A DNA stretch of 6,708 nt from an uncultured Planctomycetaceae bacterium (GTDB lineage: Bacteria; Planctomycetota; Planctomycetia; Pirellulales; UBA1268). The position numbers were made by a program, and so were the translations under genes. Below the pieces are notes generated by a model. It did no database searches, was not told the DNA's origin, and saw nothing but the letters and a program-made list of their open reading frames with translations. The first letter of the stretch is position 1. Every line of letters begins with the position of its first letter. The stretch spans positions 1 through 6,708 of the forward strand of contig CAJAYZ010000898.1 in the NCBI GenBank assembly GCA_903949225.1. Reading direction: 5' to 3'. Of this stretch, positions 1 to 5,918 are shown one piece after another.

Positions 1-345
1 ACCGCTGGCAACGGTCCCGAACTTGACCCAGAAATTGCCATCGCCCTGCGTTTTGGCAAGCCACGGGGCGTGGTCCTGGTTGTCCTTGATTAGGATGGTG
101 TTCCAGCCTTGGTTGATGACGCCGAGTTCGGCTGAGCCGCCGAGCGTGTGCGTGCCGGGTTCATTCCTGGCGATGATCAGTTTCCCATTCAACCACACCT
201 TGACGCCGGAAGCGCAGGACGCCGTCATGGTGGCGTTGTTGCGCCCAATTGGCGCGTAGATGGAGGCGCGCAGATAGGCGCAGGCGTTGGCGTTGCCCTC
301 GCCGTTGGCCACATCCAGGTCCACGACGCCGGCCGGGGAGGTCAC
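1..345 (-). CDS. Partial internal fragment of a protein with a carbohydrate-binding-like beta-sandwich segment
   Basis: Reading the minus strand from about base 345 down to base 1 gives an open frame of about 115 residues. It has a start in neither direction and continues out of the window. Clear protein-like stretches are AYLRASIYAP, GVKVWLNGKLI and GWNTILIKDNQDH, followed by GDGNFWVKFG. A GVKVWLNGK strand followed by a G-W-N-T-I-L-I-K strand recurs in large secreted or multi-domain proteins of Planctomycetes and Verrucomicrobia, where such segments sit beside HEAT-repeat, heme-binding or sugar-binding domains; this family placement is from memory. The function of the full protein cannot be told. 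Codons such as ATT, AAT, AAA and GAA appear here, and the first 60 bases have only 35 G or C, lower than the genes downstream. The right boundary is approximate, because at 345-352 the sequence changes into an unrelated gene on the other strand. Confidence 0.6.
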   Translation of the reverse strand, partial: MTSPAGVVDLDVANGEGNANACAYLRASIYAPIGRNNATMTASCASGVKVWLNGKLIIARNEPGTHTLGGSAELGVINQGWNTILIKDNQDHAPWLAKTQGDGNFWVKFGTVASG

Positions 346-347
346 GC

Positions 348-1091
348 CGGCCCGGGAAGTGGTGGCCGCAGGGGATCGAGGCGCCTGAGGGGGGCCAGAC
401 CGTGCCGGCGAATCTCGACTGGGACTTGTGGCTCGGGCCCGCGGCCAAGCGCCCCTACGACCCAGCCTACGTCCCCTTCAAGTGGCGCGGCTGGTGGGAC
501 TTCGGCTGCGGCGCAGTGGGGGACATGGCGATCCATCTGGCCGACCCGGCCTTCTGGGGGCTCGAGCTCGGCGGGAAGGTCCGCGTCGAGTCGAAAGGCC
601 CGCCGCCGCAATCCGAGAGCGCCCCGACCTGGATGGAGACGACGTTTGCCTTCGGCCCGCGCGGTGACCGCGGGCCGGTGACGCTCCATTGGTACGAGGG
701 GGAGGCGCAGCCTCCGGCGGCGATCGCCGCGGAAATCCCGATGAACGGCTCGCTGTTCGTCGGGGAGAAGGGGCGGATCGCGATCGCCCACGACGGCCAC
801 CCGAAGCTCCTCCCCGAGGATCGCTTCCAGGACTTCGTCGCGCCGGCACCGTCGCTCCCCGATTCCCCCGGCCACCACGCCCAGTGGATCGCGGCCTGCA
901 AGACCGGGTCGCGGACGGGGAGCGATTTTTCCTACGCCGCCCCGTTCACCGAGACGGTGCTCCTCGGGAATGTCGCCTACCGGGCCGGCCTCGCCATCGA
1001 CTACGACCCGTCCACCGGGAGGGTCACCAACGACGAAGCCGCCAACGGCTGGCTCTCGAAGGAATATCGGAGCGGCTGGGAAGTGGCGTAG
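348..1091 (+). CDS. Gfo/Idh/MocA family oxidoreductase, C-terminal part only (5' truncated)
   Basis: This is the C-terminal substrate-binding half of an NAD(P)-dependent sugar or inositol dehydrogenase-like protein. The recognisable frame begins around RPGKWWPQG (from base 348) and gives about 247 residues to the TAG at 1089-1091. Family landmarks are VPANLDWDLWLGP, the WRGWWDFGCGAVGDMAIH block and the following DPAFWGL. The H of GDMAIH corresponds to the conserved active-site histidine of the family (from knowledge, not tested). Near the end, HHAQWIAACKTG and a G-N-VAYRAG helix match the usual C-terminus. Missing are the N-terminal Rossmann fold, its glycine-rich G-x-G motif and the E-K-P motif, so roughly the first half of a usual protein of 400 or more residues is absent. 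The frame stays open upstream to 249, but those codons are the complement of the minus-strand fragment and give Arg-rich nonsense. No ribosome-binding site precedes a plausible start. As it stands the gene could not make a working enzyme, unless the break is an assembly error. Confidence 0.85.
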   Translation, partial: RPGKWWPQGIEAPEGGQTVPANLDWDLWLGPAAKRPYDPAYVPFKWRGWWDFGCGAVGDMAIHLADPAFWGLELGGKVRVESKGPPPQSESAPTWMETTFAFGPRGDRGPVTLHWYEGEAQPPAAIAAEIPMNGSLFVGEKGRIAIAHDGHPKLLPEDRFQDFVAPAPSLPDSPGHHAQWIAACKTGSRTGSDFSYAAPFTETVLLGNVAYRAGLAIDYDPSTGRVTNDEAANGWLSKEYRSGWEVA

Positions 1092-1113
1092 CGGTCGGTT
1101 CGTAACGCGACCG
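1092..1113 (+). terminator. Stem-loop directly after the oxidoreductase stop
   Basis: Immediately after the TAG, CGGTCG (1092-1097) pairs with CGACCG (1108-1113). Inside, GTT (1098-1100) can pair with AAC (1104-1106), leaving a single bulged G and a three-base loop. There is no T-run after the stem, so it is not a classical intrinsic terminator. It may act as a 3' mRNA end-stabilising hairpin or a weak terminator. Confidence 0.35.
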
Positions 1114-1507
1114 TCCGAGCGTCATGGAGGCTTCGAAGAGGTCTCTCCCCGCGCTCCGGCACGCGATCCCACGCGTCAGAGGAGTTGCGAGAGAAAGCTC
1201 CGCGCCGGGACGACGAGGCCAGCGACGAACGTCATTTGGCGATCTTCGCGCAGATGCCGATCGTGCATCGCGTCGTGGATTCGTTCCCTGGGAACGCTTG
1301 GACGATCGATTTCTTGGTCGGTGGTCATCCTGTCCATGATGAGGTCGATCGTAAAATGGTCACGACCAAACAGCGATGGATCGCAAATTGGTCGGACTGC
1401 ACAGCACGCTAGCTTCCAATTTTTCCCATCCGATCCCCCCAACTTTCCACTGGTCGACTCCGTCCTCTCGCCCGCCGCTTAATTTTTGCGGCCAAACAGT
1501 CGATTGT
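1114..1507. other. Non-coding stretch between oxidoreductase and regulator; no gene recognised
   Basis: No recognisable gene was found here. Two opposed short open frames exist (plus 1185-1412, 75 codons; minus 1176-1442, 88 codons). They overlap each other almost fully, have no convincing ribosome-binding site and show no familiar motif. G+C falls relative to the flanking genes (34 of 60 bases at 1261-1320) and continues down to the AT-rich segment before the regulator. Two perfect inverted repeats lie inside: CGTTCCC-T-GGGAACG at 1282-1296 and TGGTC-AC-GACCA at 1357-1368. The stretch may be a long upstream regulatory region or the decayed remains of an older gene; the sequence does not decide between these. 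Confidence 0.5.
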
Positions 1508-1525
1508 TTCAAACAAACGTTTGAA
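1508..1525. promoter_or_regulatory. Candidate operator for the TetR-family regulator
   Basis: TTCAAAC (1508-1514) and GTTTGAA (1519-1525) are exact reverse complements separated by AAAC. Nested within is the perfect 10-base palindrome CAAACGTTTG (1514-1523). It lies in the most AT-rich part of the window, about 75 bases before the regulator start. TetR-family proteins of the CecR/CerR kind usually repress their own operon from such a palindrome, so autoregulation of the exporter operon is the natural inference. No unambiguous -35/-10 pair could be assigned. TTGTTT at 1504-1509 could be a -35 element overlapped by the operator. Confidence 0.6.
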
Positions 1526-1569
1526 TTTTCAAGCCGCTAACTTGGCAGGCGTTTCCGGAGACGAATCGC

Positions 1570-1598
1570 CCCCACGTGGGGCCCTCGGGAGATGGGGG
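1570..1598 (+). promoter_or_regulatory. Possible alternative RNA structure over the regulator's ribosome-binding site
   Basis: CCCCACGTGGGG at 1570-1581 is a perfect 12-base palindrome. The same left arm, extended by one base (CCCCCA, 1569-1574), is also the exact complement of TGGGGG at 1593-1598, which touches the ATG at 1599. The Shine-Dalgarno-like GGGAG (1587-1591) lies between the arms of the second pairing. The transcript could therefore hold either a small hairpin that leaves the site free or a longer one that loops it out. The alternative is a protein-binding palindrome. No folding energy was computed. Confidence 0.3.
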
Positions 1599-2267
1599 AT
1601 GGCCGAAGACGCGCGGGGGCGGCTGATCGATGCGGCCGGGCGGGCCTTTGCCGAACGCGGCTTCGAGGGGGCGAGCGTCCGCGACATCTGCAGCGATGCC
1701 GGCGTCAATATCGCCGCCATCAACTACCACTTCGGTGACAAGCAGTCGCTCTATGTCGCCTGCCTCGAGCAGGCCCAGTGCAGCGAGTCTCGGCAGACTC
1801 TCCAAGCAGCCGACCCCTCGTTGCCACCGGAAGCCAGACTCCATGGCTTCATCAGCGGCATGCTCGCCGCTCAGGGAGATCCCGATCGGCCGCGGTGGCA
1901 CAACGCGCTGATGCTTCGCGAAATGGCCCATCCGACCACCGCCGCGGCGGAGGTGTTGAAGCGTTACATCCGCCCGCTCGCCGAGACGCTCCGTGAGATC
2001 CTCGAACAGATCAGTCCCGGTGTCTCGGGGATGTCGCACGATGGCTGGCCCGTCGGCTTCAGCGTCGTCTCGCAGGTGCTTTTCTACGCCGTCCACCGTC
2101 CCGTCGTCCGCCTCTTGATGGGCGAGGCGGAGCACGACGCGCTCGACGTCGATTTCCTCGCCGACCACATCACCCGCTTTTCGCTTGCCGCACTCGGCCG
2201 CGGGCCGACTATCGTCGGGCCGTCGGCCGTACCATCGGCCGGGACAAGAAAGACGGTGCCACGATGA
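1599..2267 (+). CDS. TetR/AcrR family regulator of the CecR/CerR type
   Basis: This is a DNA-binding repressor of 222 residues. The N-terminal helix-turn-helix domain covers roughly residues 1-55: DAAGRAFAERGFEGASVRDI, then the recognition region AGVNIAAINYHFGDK and the LY of helix 4. INYHFG is the hallmark of TetR proteins, and the version ending in NIAAINYHFGDK-LY is typical of the subgroup with a CerR-type C-terminal domain (E. coli CecR/YbiH group). The remaining residues form the helical ligand-binding and dimer domain, which includes MLREMAHPT. The start chosen is the ATG at 1599, preceded by GGGAG (1587-1591) at seven bases. An upstream TTG at 1521 in the same frame falls inside the operator palindrome and would add 26 residues unlike the family. 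The stop overlaps the permease start (ATGA). By analogy with CecR, which controls the YbhGFSR exporter in E. coli, it probably represses this operon until a small molecule binds; the ligand is unknown. Confidence 0.9.
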   Translation: MAEDARGRLIDAAGRAFAERGFEGASVRDICSDAGVNIAAINYHFGDKQSLYVACLEQAQCSESRQTLQAADPSLPPEARLHGFISGMLAAQGDPDRPRWHNALMLREMAHPTTAAAEVLKRYIRPLAETLREILEQISPGVSGMSHDGWPVGFSVVSQVLFYAVHRPVVRLLMGEAEHDALDVDFLADHITRFSLAALGRGPTIVGPSAVPSAGTRKTVPR

Positions 2268-3406
2268 ACTGGGTCGCCTGGAAGATGCTCAACGGCGACA
2301 CCGCCAAGTATCTCGGCGCCGTGTTCGGCGTCGCCTTCGGGGTGCTCCTCATCACCCAGCAGGCCTCGATCTTCGTCGGCCTCATGAGCCGCACCGCCAA
2401 TCCCCTCCGCGACGTCCGCGAGGCGAGCGTGTGGGTCACCGACCGCCACCAGCAGAATGCCGACGAGATCGAACCGATCGCCGACGGCGCCGTCCACCGA
2501 ATCCGCGGCGTGGAGGGAATGGACTGGGCGGTGCGCCTCTACAAAGGGGTGGCCCGGGCCCGCCGTCCTGACGGGATCTTCCGGCAGGTGATCCTCTTGG
2601 GCGTCGACGATCACAGCTTCGTCGGAGCGCCGCGGACGATCCTCATGGGCGACCTCGCCGATCTCCGCAGGCCCTCGGCGGTGTTCATCGACAAGGCGGG
2701 GCACGAATCGCTCTGGCCCGGCGAACCGCTCCAACTCGGCCGGGAAATCGAGATGAACGAGCGGCGGGCCGTGATCGTCGGCATCTGCGAGACCTCGGCG
2801 CCGTTCCAATCCTTTCCGGTCGTCGTCGCCACCTACTCCCAGGCGACCCAGTTCATCGCCCGGGAGCGGAAGCAACTGTCGTTCGTCGTCGGCGCCCCGG
2901 TGGCGGGGGTGACGCCGGCCGAGGCCTGCCGCAGGATCAAGGCGGCCACCGGCTTCGAGGCCCTCACGTACGACCAGTTCGTCTGGCAGACGATCAACTA
3001 CTACATTGCCAACACCGGCATCCCGGTCAACTTCGGGATCACGATCGTGCTCGGCTTCATCGTCGGTGCCGCCATCGCCGGGCAGACGTTCTACCTGTTC
3101 ACGCTCGAAAACCTCCGCCACTTCGGCGCCCTCAAGGCGATGGGGGTCAACAACCGGCGCCTCATCGGCATGGTGCTCCTCCAGGCGGCCATCATCGGCG
3201 CCGTCGGCTATTCGCTCGGCGTCGGCATGGCGGTGGCCTTCTTCGAAATCTCCGGCCGGGCCCTCCCCGATCTCCGTGGCATCAACATCCCCTGGCAGGT
3301 GGCCATCGGCACCGCCGGCGTCGTCGTCGCCATCATCACGTTTGCAAGTCTCATGAGCCTGCGGCGGGTGCTCCTCCTCGAGCCTGCCGTCGTCTTCCGC
3401 GGATGA
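2264..3406 (+). CDS. ABC exporter permease, FtsX/MacB/DevC-like
   Basis: This 380-residue inner-membrane protein is the membrane subunit of the exporter. It has one hydrophobic segment near the N-terminus (about residues 16-38), a large extracytoplasmic domain of about 210 residues, then three membrane segments (about 256-279, 300-328 and 343-367). This 1+3 arrangement is that of MacB, LolCE and DevC permeases. The stretch LENLRHFGALKAMGVNNRRL (281-300) after the second segment is the cytoplasmic coupling region common to FtsX-domain permeases, comparable to the TLKAMG motif of cyanobacterial DevC. The length of about 380 residues also matches DevC better than the longer MacB, which has its own ATPase fused. 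With a single permease gene, the working unit is probably a homodimer. The start ATG overlaps the regulator stop and the stop overlaps the ATPase start, each by the four bases ATGA, so translational coupling is likely. The substrate cannot be deduced. Confidence 0.88.
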   Translation: MNWVAWKMLNGDTAKYLGAVFGVAFGVLLITQQASIFVGLMSRTANPLRDVREASVWVTDRHQQNADEIEPIADGAVHRIRGVEGMDWAVRLYKGVARARRPDGIFRQVILLGVDDHSFVGAPRTILMGDLADLRRPSAVFIDKAGHESLWPGEPLQLGREIEMNERRAVIVGICETSAPFQSFPVVVATYSQATQFIARERKQLSFVVGAPVAGVTPAEACRRIKAATGFEALTYDQFVWQTINYYIANTGIPVNFGITIVLGFIVGAAIAGQTFYLFTLENLRHFGALKAMGVNNRRLIGMVLLQAAIIGAVGYSLGVGMAVAFFEISGRALPDLRGINIPWQVAIGTAGVVVAIITFASLMSLRRVLLLEPAVVFRG

Positions 3407-4188
3407 TTGCCATGCCTGCTGCGGTCCACTCCCTTGTGCCCGATTCCCCGGCCCCACTGCCGGCCGTGGGGGTGGCCTGCCGTGGGATCGCGAAGGAGTT
3501 CGGCAGCGGAGAGACGCGGACGCGCGTCCTCCACGGGATCGACGTCGACATCGGGTGCGGGGCCCTGACGCTCCTGGTCGGCCCGAGTGGCTGCGGCAAG
3601 ACGACGCTGATCTCGATCATTGCCGGCCTCCTCGACCCCACCGCGGGCGACGTCACCCTGTTCGGCACGCCCCAATCCCAGCTCCGCGGCAACCGGCGCG
3701 TCGACTTCCGGGCCCGCAATGTCGGCTTCGTCTTCCAGCAGTACAACCTCCTCCCCTCCCTCACCGCGGCCGAGAACGTCGCCGTGCCGCTCCTCGTGGC
3801 GCGGCAACCGCGGAAGCGGGCCATCGAGCAGGCCGCGGGCGTCCTCGACGCCGTCGGCCTGGGAAGTCGATTGAAGGCCTTTCCAAACCAGCTCTCGGGG
3901 GGCCAGCAGCAGCGGGTGGCGATCGCCCGGGCCCTCGTCCACGAGCCCCGACTCCTCGTCTGCGACGAGCCGACCGCCGCCCTCGACTCGCACTCGGGCC
4001 AGACGGTGATGGAGCTCCTCAAGTCGGTCGCGGTCCATCCAGACCGGACCGTGATCGTGGTCACCCACGATTCCCGCGTCCTTCAGTTCGGCGACCGCCT
4101 CCTCGAGATGGCTGACGGGCGGATCGTCCTCGACACCATTCCCCAGTCCATTCCTGATCACACACCGAGTCCACGGCCCAAGTCATGA
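3403..4188 (+). CDS. ABC transporter ATP-binding protein (MacB/LolD/DevA-like)
   Basis: This cytoplasmic ATPase of 261 residues powers the exporter. All functional motifs are intact: Walker A GPSGCGKTT (60-68), Q-loop FQQYNLLP (111-118), signature LSGGQQQR (164-171), Walker B LLVCDEP with its catalytic glutamate (184-190), D-loop ALD, and the switch histidine in VVTHD (H222). FQQYNLLPSLTAAENV is typical of the MacB/LolD/DevA class that partners with FtsX-type permeases. The N-terminus is about 20 residues longer than is usual for LolD-like ATPases and is rich in Pro and Ala. An alternative ATG at codon 4 (base 3412) would shorten it slightly, but the ATG at 3403 is favoured because it overlaps the permease stop as ATGA. 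The C-terminal tail after about residue 245 is also Pro- and Ser-rich and outside the conserved fold. The stop overlaps the start of the membrane fusion gene in the same way. Confidence 0.93.
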   Translation: MIAMPAAVHSLVPDSPAPLPAVGVACRGIAKEFGSGETRTRVLHGIDVDIGCGALTLLVGPSGCGKTTLISIIAGLLDPTAGDVTLFGTPQSQLRGNRRVDFRARNVGFVFQQYNLLPSLTAAENVAVPLLVARQPRKRAIEQAAGVLDAVGLGSRLKAFPNQLSGGQQQRVAIARALVHEPRLLVCDEPTAALDSHSGQTVMELLKSVAVHPDRTVIVVTHDSRVLQFGDRLLEMADGRIVLDTIPQSIPDHTPSPRPKS

Positions 4189-5264
4189 TCCGCACCCTCG
4201 TCCTTCCCCTCCTCGGCATGCTCGGCTTCGGCACGCTCCTTTGGCACCTCGCCCACACGCATGAGGTGCCAGAGGAGCAATTCCCCCCGGTCGCACCCGT
4301 GCGCCGGCAGTTCTCCGGCACGGTGGCCGGAGCCGGTGTTGTCGAGCCCCGCTCGGAGAGCATCCACCTCTGCGCCGAGGTGCCGGGGATCGTCGCCGAG
4401 GTGGCCGTTCGCGAGGGGCAATTCGTCGCGGCGGGCGATGTCGTGCTTCGGCTCGAGGACCGCTGGAAGCGGGCAGAACTCGAGGTTCGCCAAGCCGCCC
4501 TCACGGCCGCCGGACAGGATCTCGCCAAGCTCCGCGGCCTGCCCAGGCCCGAGGACCTGCCGCCGAGCGCCGCGCGGGTCCGCGGAGCGCAGGCTGCCGC
4601 CGAAACGCAGCGCGATCAGCTCGCCCGCGCCGAGGATCTCCACCGCCAGAAGGTCGTCACTGAGCAGGAGGTGATCCAGCGACGGAAGGCCTACGACACA
4701 GCCCAGGCAGCGTTTGAGGAGGCGCAGGCCGAGGATGCCCGGCTCCGCTCGGGGGCGTGGGAGCGCGATGTGGCGATCGCCGCGGCCGCTGTCGAGCAGG
4801 CCCGCGCGGGGGTCGATCTGGCCCGGGTGGAAGTCGAGAGGTTCGTCGTCCGGGCGCCGGTGGCGGGAACGGTCCTCCAAGTCGACGTCCGCCCCGGCGA
4901 GTTTGTCGGCACGCCGCCGGGCAAGCCGCTGGTCGTGTTCGGAGACACCAGCCGGCTCCATGTCCGGGTGAGCATCGACGAGCACGATCTCCCCCGCTTC
5001 ATTCCCGGAGCGCCGGCGCTTGGGTATCCCCGCGGCGACGGCGAGCATCCGGTGCGCTTGAGTTTCCTCCGCGCCGTGCCCACAGTCGCCCCGAAGCAGA
5101 ATCTCAGCGGCGACAGCGCCGAGCGGGTCGACACCCGCGTCCTCCAGGTGCTCTTCGAGATCGTCGACGACGCGGAAGCCGCGGCGACCTCCGATGGCAC
5201 GCCGGGCCGCGATCTCTTCGTCGGTCAGCAGCTCGACGTCCAGATCGACGCGGCCGCAAGGTAG
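4185..5264 (+). CDS. HlyD/DevB-type membrane fusion (periplasmic adaptor) protein
   Basis: This 359-residue periplasmic adaptor links an inner-membrane exporter to an outer-membrane channel. The N-terminal hydrophobic stretch (about residues 3-20, LVLPLLGMLGFGTLL) is an anchor or uncleaved signal; no lipobox cysteine is seen. The first lipoyl half-motif is at about 47-90 (AGVVEPRSESIHL, then EVPGIVAEVAVREGQFVAAG). A long Ala/Glu/Arg/Gln-rich helical hairpin spans about 93-218. The second lipoyl half is RAPVAGTVLQVDVRPGEFV (223-241), and a beta-barrel domain follows, beginning near LHVRVSIDEHDL. In TolC-dependent systems the tip of such a hairpin contacts the outer-membrane channel. The gene closes the operon, its start overlapping the ATPase stop by ATGA. 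Gene content matches the DevBCA and MacAB plan, though here the adaptor is last rather than first. No TolC-like gene lies in the window, so the channel must be encoded elsewhere. The substrate is unknown. Confidence 0.9.
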   Translation: MIRTLVLPLLGMLGFGTLLWHLAHTHEVPEEQFPPVAPVRRQFSGTVAGAGVVEPRSESIHLCAEVPGIVAEVAVREGQFVAAGDVVLRLEDRWKRAELEVRQAALTAAGQDLAKLRGLPRPEDLPPSAARVRGAQAAAETQRDQLARAEDLHRQKVVTEQEVIQRRKAYDTAQAAFEEAQAEDARLRSGAWERDVAIAAAAVEQARAGVDLARVEVERFVVRAPVAGTVLQVDVRPGEFVGTPPGKPLVVFGDTSRLHVRVSIDEHDLPRFIPGAPALGYPRGDGEHPVRLSFLRAVPTVAPKQNLSGDSAERVDTRVLQVLFEIVDDAEAAATSDGTPGRDLFVGQQLDVQIDAAAR

Positions 5265-5299
5265 CTGCAGGGAGAGGCGTCGGCTGCCGGGCAAAGGGT

Positions 5300-5743
5300 T
5301 CAGTGAAACTTCACGAGGATGACTCCGGCAAACACCAGCAGCACGCCGAGGAGCCGACCTGGGGTCACCACCTGCCGCGGCAGATCCATCAGCCCGAAGT
5401 GATCGAGGACGAGCGAACAGGCCAGCTGCCCCCCGACGACCGCCGCGATGAAGGCCGCGGCCCCGAGCCGGGGCGCCAGTGCCGCTCCGGAGAGGACGAT
5501 GAGCGCTCCCATCGGCCCGCCGATCCAGTTCCACCACGGGGCCCCCCGGGCCGCCACTGCCTCCGGGGGCGTGGGGCGGAGGATGAGCATCACCGTGACG
5601 GCGGTAACGATCGTCCCGCAGATCGAGAAGAAAGCCGCCCACAGCGGGCTGTGGAGATGGGCGCGGAGCGACGCATTCGCCGAGGCCTGAACGGCGAAGC
5701 AGGCCCCGGCACCGGCGGCCAGCACGATCCAAAGAACGTCCAC
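5300..5743 (-). CDS. YdcZ-family (DUF606, DMT superfamily) membrane protein
   Basis: This is a small hydrophobic protein of 147 residues, probably an inner-membrane transporter or transporter-like protein of unknown substrate. It has about five membrane segments: residues 3-20, 33-55, 72-90, 93-114 and 129-145. Family traits are the opening A-G-A-C-F-A-VQASANA, the central PWWNWIGGPMGALIVL and the late GGQLACSLVLDHFGL, which closely match YdcZ/DUF606 proteins, usually about 140-150 residues long. The start is placed at the GTG (bases 5743-5741 on the minus strand) because the family begins here and GGAG lies seven bases upstream. The frame stays open further up to an ATG at 5980-5978, but that extra part is not hydrophobic, is unlike the family, and would overlap hisC. 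The gene is convergent with the exporter operon (35-base gap) and divergent from hisC. Nothing in the sequence ties it functionally to either. Confidence 0.85.
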   Translation of the reverse strand: MDVLWIVLAAGAGACFAVQASANASLRAHLHSPLWAAFFSICGTIVTAVTVMLILRPTPPEAVAARGAPWWNWIGGPMGALIVLSGAALAPRLGAAAFIAAVVGGQLACSLVLDHFGLMDLPRQVVTPGRLLGVLLVFAGVILVKFH

Positions 5744-5869
5744 GTTGTCGCTCCCATTCGAGACTCTTGCCACGGCAAACGCTGCCCGGGCCGCCGACAG
5801 TATGCCGCCCGTCGCCCACCTGTCGATCCGACCGGCGGGTGAGCCCGTGCCGATCGTGGCGATTCTGCA

Positions 5870-5882
5870 GGGCAGGTTGCCC
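5870..5882 (+). other. Short inverted repeat in the hisC leader
   Basis: GGGCA (5870-5874) and TGCCC (5878-5882) are exact complements around a three-base spacer, about 37 bases before the hisC start in the 175-base gap between the divergent genes. It could be a small leader hairpin or an operator. It is short enough to arise by chance in GC-rich DNA. Confidence 0.2.
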
Positions 5883-5918
5883 GTGAGGGCGCCGCGTGGG
5901 GTGAGGTAGACTTCTCCC

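Noticed and set aside
249..347. Upstream extension of the oxidoreductase frame
   Set aside because: The translation is Arg/Trp-rich nonsense and is the complement of the minus-strand fragment. No Rossmann motif is present.
148..681. Plus-strand open frame of 177 codons covering the junction
   Set aside because: It is Arg/Ser/Pro/Gly-rich, out of frame with the recognisable oxidoreductase, and shows no motif.
1521..1598. TTG start that would extend the TetR regulator by 26 residues
   Set aside because: It lies inside the operator palindrome, has no Shine-Dalgarno sequence, and the added residues are unlike family N-termini. The ATG at 1599 has GGGAG at seven bases.
2084..3457. Minus-strand open frame of 457 codons opposite the permease
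   Set aside because: It is Asp/Glu/His/Arg-rich with no hydrophobic core pattern or motif. The plus-strand permease with its membrane segments and coupled overlaps is clearly the real gene.
3208..4161. Minus-strand open frame of 317 codons opposite the ATPase
   Set aside because: The opposite strand carries all ABC ATPase motifs; this frame is a composition shadow.
5265..5299. Intrinsic terminator between the convergent adaptor and YdcZ genes
   Set aside because: Only a four-base CGGC-T-GCCG repeat with a one-base loop and no T-run is present, which is not enough to call.
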